From NCBI GenBank assembly GCA_022573065.1, contig JACZUQ010000056.1, positions 1 to 5,352 on the forward strand: a stretch of 5,352 nucleotides of DNA, written 5' to 3'. The stretch comes from Nitrososphaerota archaeon. Its GTDB lineage: Archaea; Thermoproteota; Nitrososphaeria; Nitrososphaerales; Nitrosopumilaceae. The translations under genes and the position numbers were made by a program. Shown piece by piece: positions 4,486 through 5,352 of this stretch (positions within the stretch are counted from its first letter, which is position 1; every line of letters begins with the position of its first letter). The notes beneath the pieces were generated by a model. The model did no database searches. It worked only from the letters and a program-made list of their open reading frames with translations, and was not told the DNA's origin.

Positions 4486-5352
4486 TTGGTAAACAGAATA
4501 GTATTTCACATAGATTTTGATTATTTTTTTGCTCAATGTGAAGAAGTTCGCTCTCCTGAACTCAAAACAAAACCTGTAGTAGTTTGTGTATTTTCTGATC
4601 GTGGAGAAGATAGCGGGGCAGTTGCAACAGCTAATTATACTGCAAGAAAATACGGTATTAAATCAGGTTTACCAATTAGATTTGCAAAAAAAAGACTTGA
4701 AGAAAGAACTGATGCAGTTTTTTTACCAACAGATTTTGAATATTATTCAGATATGTCAGAAAAATCTATGAATGTAATTAAAGAATTTGCAGATATTTTT
4801 GAATATGTTGGAAAAGATGAAGCGTATTTAGATGTGACAAAAAAAACTGAGGGTAATTTTAAAAAAGCAAGTCATTTGGCACAACAATTAAAAAATTCTG
4901 TAAGAGACAAAATTAAATTAACGTGTTCGGTTGGAATATCTCCAAACAAGTTAATATCCAAAATTGCATCAGATTATAAAAAACCTGATGGGTTAACAGT
5001 AGTTCCACCAGAAAGAGTTGAAAAATTTTTAGACGAGTTAAAAATTCGTGTGATTCCAGGTATAGGAAAGAAAACTGAAGAAAAATTTTTAGAAATGAAA
5101 TTAGAAATAATTGGTGAACTAAAATCGCTTGATGTATTTACCTTAAATCAACAATTTGGAAGAAAAACTGGAACGTACATCTATAATGCTGTAAGGGGTA
5201 TTTATGATGAGCCCGTAAAAGAAAGAGAACCAAGAATTCAATTTAGTAAAATCGTTACTCTAAAAAAAGATTCAAAAGAATATGACTTTCTTGAAGAATC
5301 TTTAAAAGAACTTTGTAAAGAACTACACGCCATAGTTCTCAAAAATAATAGG
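4486..5352 (+). CDS. dinB: Y-family DNA polymerase IV (Dpo4/Dbh-like), 3' end cut by window edge
   Basis: Low-fidelity translesion polymerase that copies past damaged bases. The 289 visible residues follow the family order: HIDFDYFFAQ (8-17; D10 a metal ligand, F15 in the steric-gate position where Sulfolobus Dpo4 has Tyr), the nucleotide-binding segment VFSDRGEDSGAVATANYTARKYGIKSG (35-61), catalytic KDEAYLD (110-116; D111 and E112), CSVGISPNKLISKIASDYKKPDGL (147-170), thumb helix-hairpin-helix IPGIGKKTEEKF (190-201), and the start of the little finger (about 245 on). About 60-70 C-terminal residues, including any PCNA-binding tail, are missing. The start is set by elimination: an in-frame TGA lies at 4471-4473, the first in-frame ATG is at residue 90, after the first metal ligand, and TTG at 4486 gives MVNRIVFHIDFD, a normal N-terminus. 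An ATG at 4470 is in another frame and stops at 4520. Confidence 0.93.
   Translation, partial: MVNRIVFHIDFDYFFAQCEEVRSPELKTKPVVVCVFSDRGEDSGAVATANYTARKYGIKSGLPIRFAKKRLEERTDAVFLPTDFEYYSDMSEKSMNVIKEFADIFEYVGKDEAYLDVTKKTEGNFKKASHLAQQLKNSVRDKIKLTCSVGISPNKLISKIASDYKKPDGLTVVPPERVEKFLDELKIRVIPGIGKKTEEKFLEMKLEIIGELKSLDVFTLNQQFGRKTGTYIYNAVRGIYDEPVKEREPRIQFSKIVTLKKDSKEYDFLEESLKELCKELHAIVLKNNR

Noticed and set aside
4320..4520. Plus-strand open frame of 66 residues ahead of dinB
   Set aside because: It is antisense to the 81-residue gene and out of frame with dinB; only its short 3' part from 4470 is of interest as a possible upstream frame.
4586..4771. Plus-strand open frame of 61 residues inside dinB
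   Set aside because: It lies wholly inside the dinB catalytic domain in another frame and has a Gln/Leu-rich shadow composition.

Overview
The window looks like chromosomal DNA from an AT-rich archaeon, most likely an ammonia-oxidising Nitrososphaerota (Thaumarchaeota) of the Nitrosopumilus type. It combines an archaeal deoxyhypusine synthase, an Alba chromatin protein, a PAC2-family proteasome chaperone, a Dpo4-like Y-family polymerase and an archaeal/actinobacterial-type inositol-phosphate synthase. Genes are tightly packed, Shine-Dalgarno sites are weak or absent, and several starts have a TATA-like box about 26 bases upstream, as expected for leaderless archaeal mRNAs. The lineage is inferred from protein content and style; no database was searched.

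Layout. 1-910 (minus): 5' part of myo-inositol-1-phosphate synthase, running off the left edge. 911-1025: a 115-base divergent promoter region. 1026-1967 (plus): deoxyhypusine synthase. 2010-2729 (plus): PAC2-family protein ending in a proteasome-docking HbYX tail (Met-Tyr-Arg). 2742-3362 (plus): LysE/RhtB-type exporter, 12 bases after the PAC2 gene. A minus-strand cluster then meets it tail to tail: an unrecognised 81-residue protein (4160-4405), an Alba protein with a long acidic Pro/Glu/Thr-repeat N-terminus (3579-4124) and a small single-pass membrane protein with four cysteines (3359-3595). The small gene's stop codon shares a palindromic TTAA with the exporter's stop. After an 80-base divergent promoter, a dinB-type DNA polymerase IV gene (4486 onward, plus, TTG start) runs off the right edge.

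How the genes relate. They do not form one obvious pathway; this is a housekeeping mix of phospholipid headgroup synthesis, aIF5A hypusination, proteasome function, solute export, chromatin and translesion DNA synthesis. The plus-strand trio 1026-3362 may be co-transcribed, and the minus-strand trio 4405-3359 probably is at least in part. No mobile element, CRISPR array, tRNA, rRNA or integration site was seen, and no gene-free stretch exceeds 300 bases. I do not see a clear new multi-gene system. The most interesting points are the HbYX tail on the PAC2 protein, the repeat-tailed Alba protein and its overlapping cysteine-containing membrane partner, and the two unrecognised small genes.
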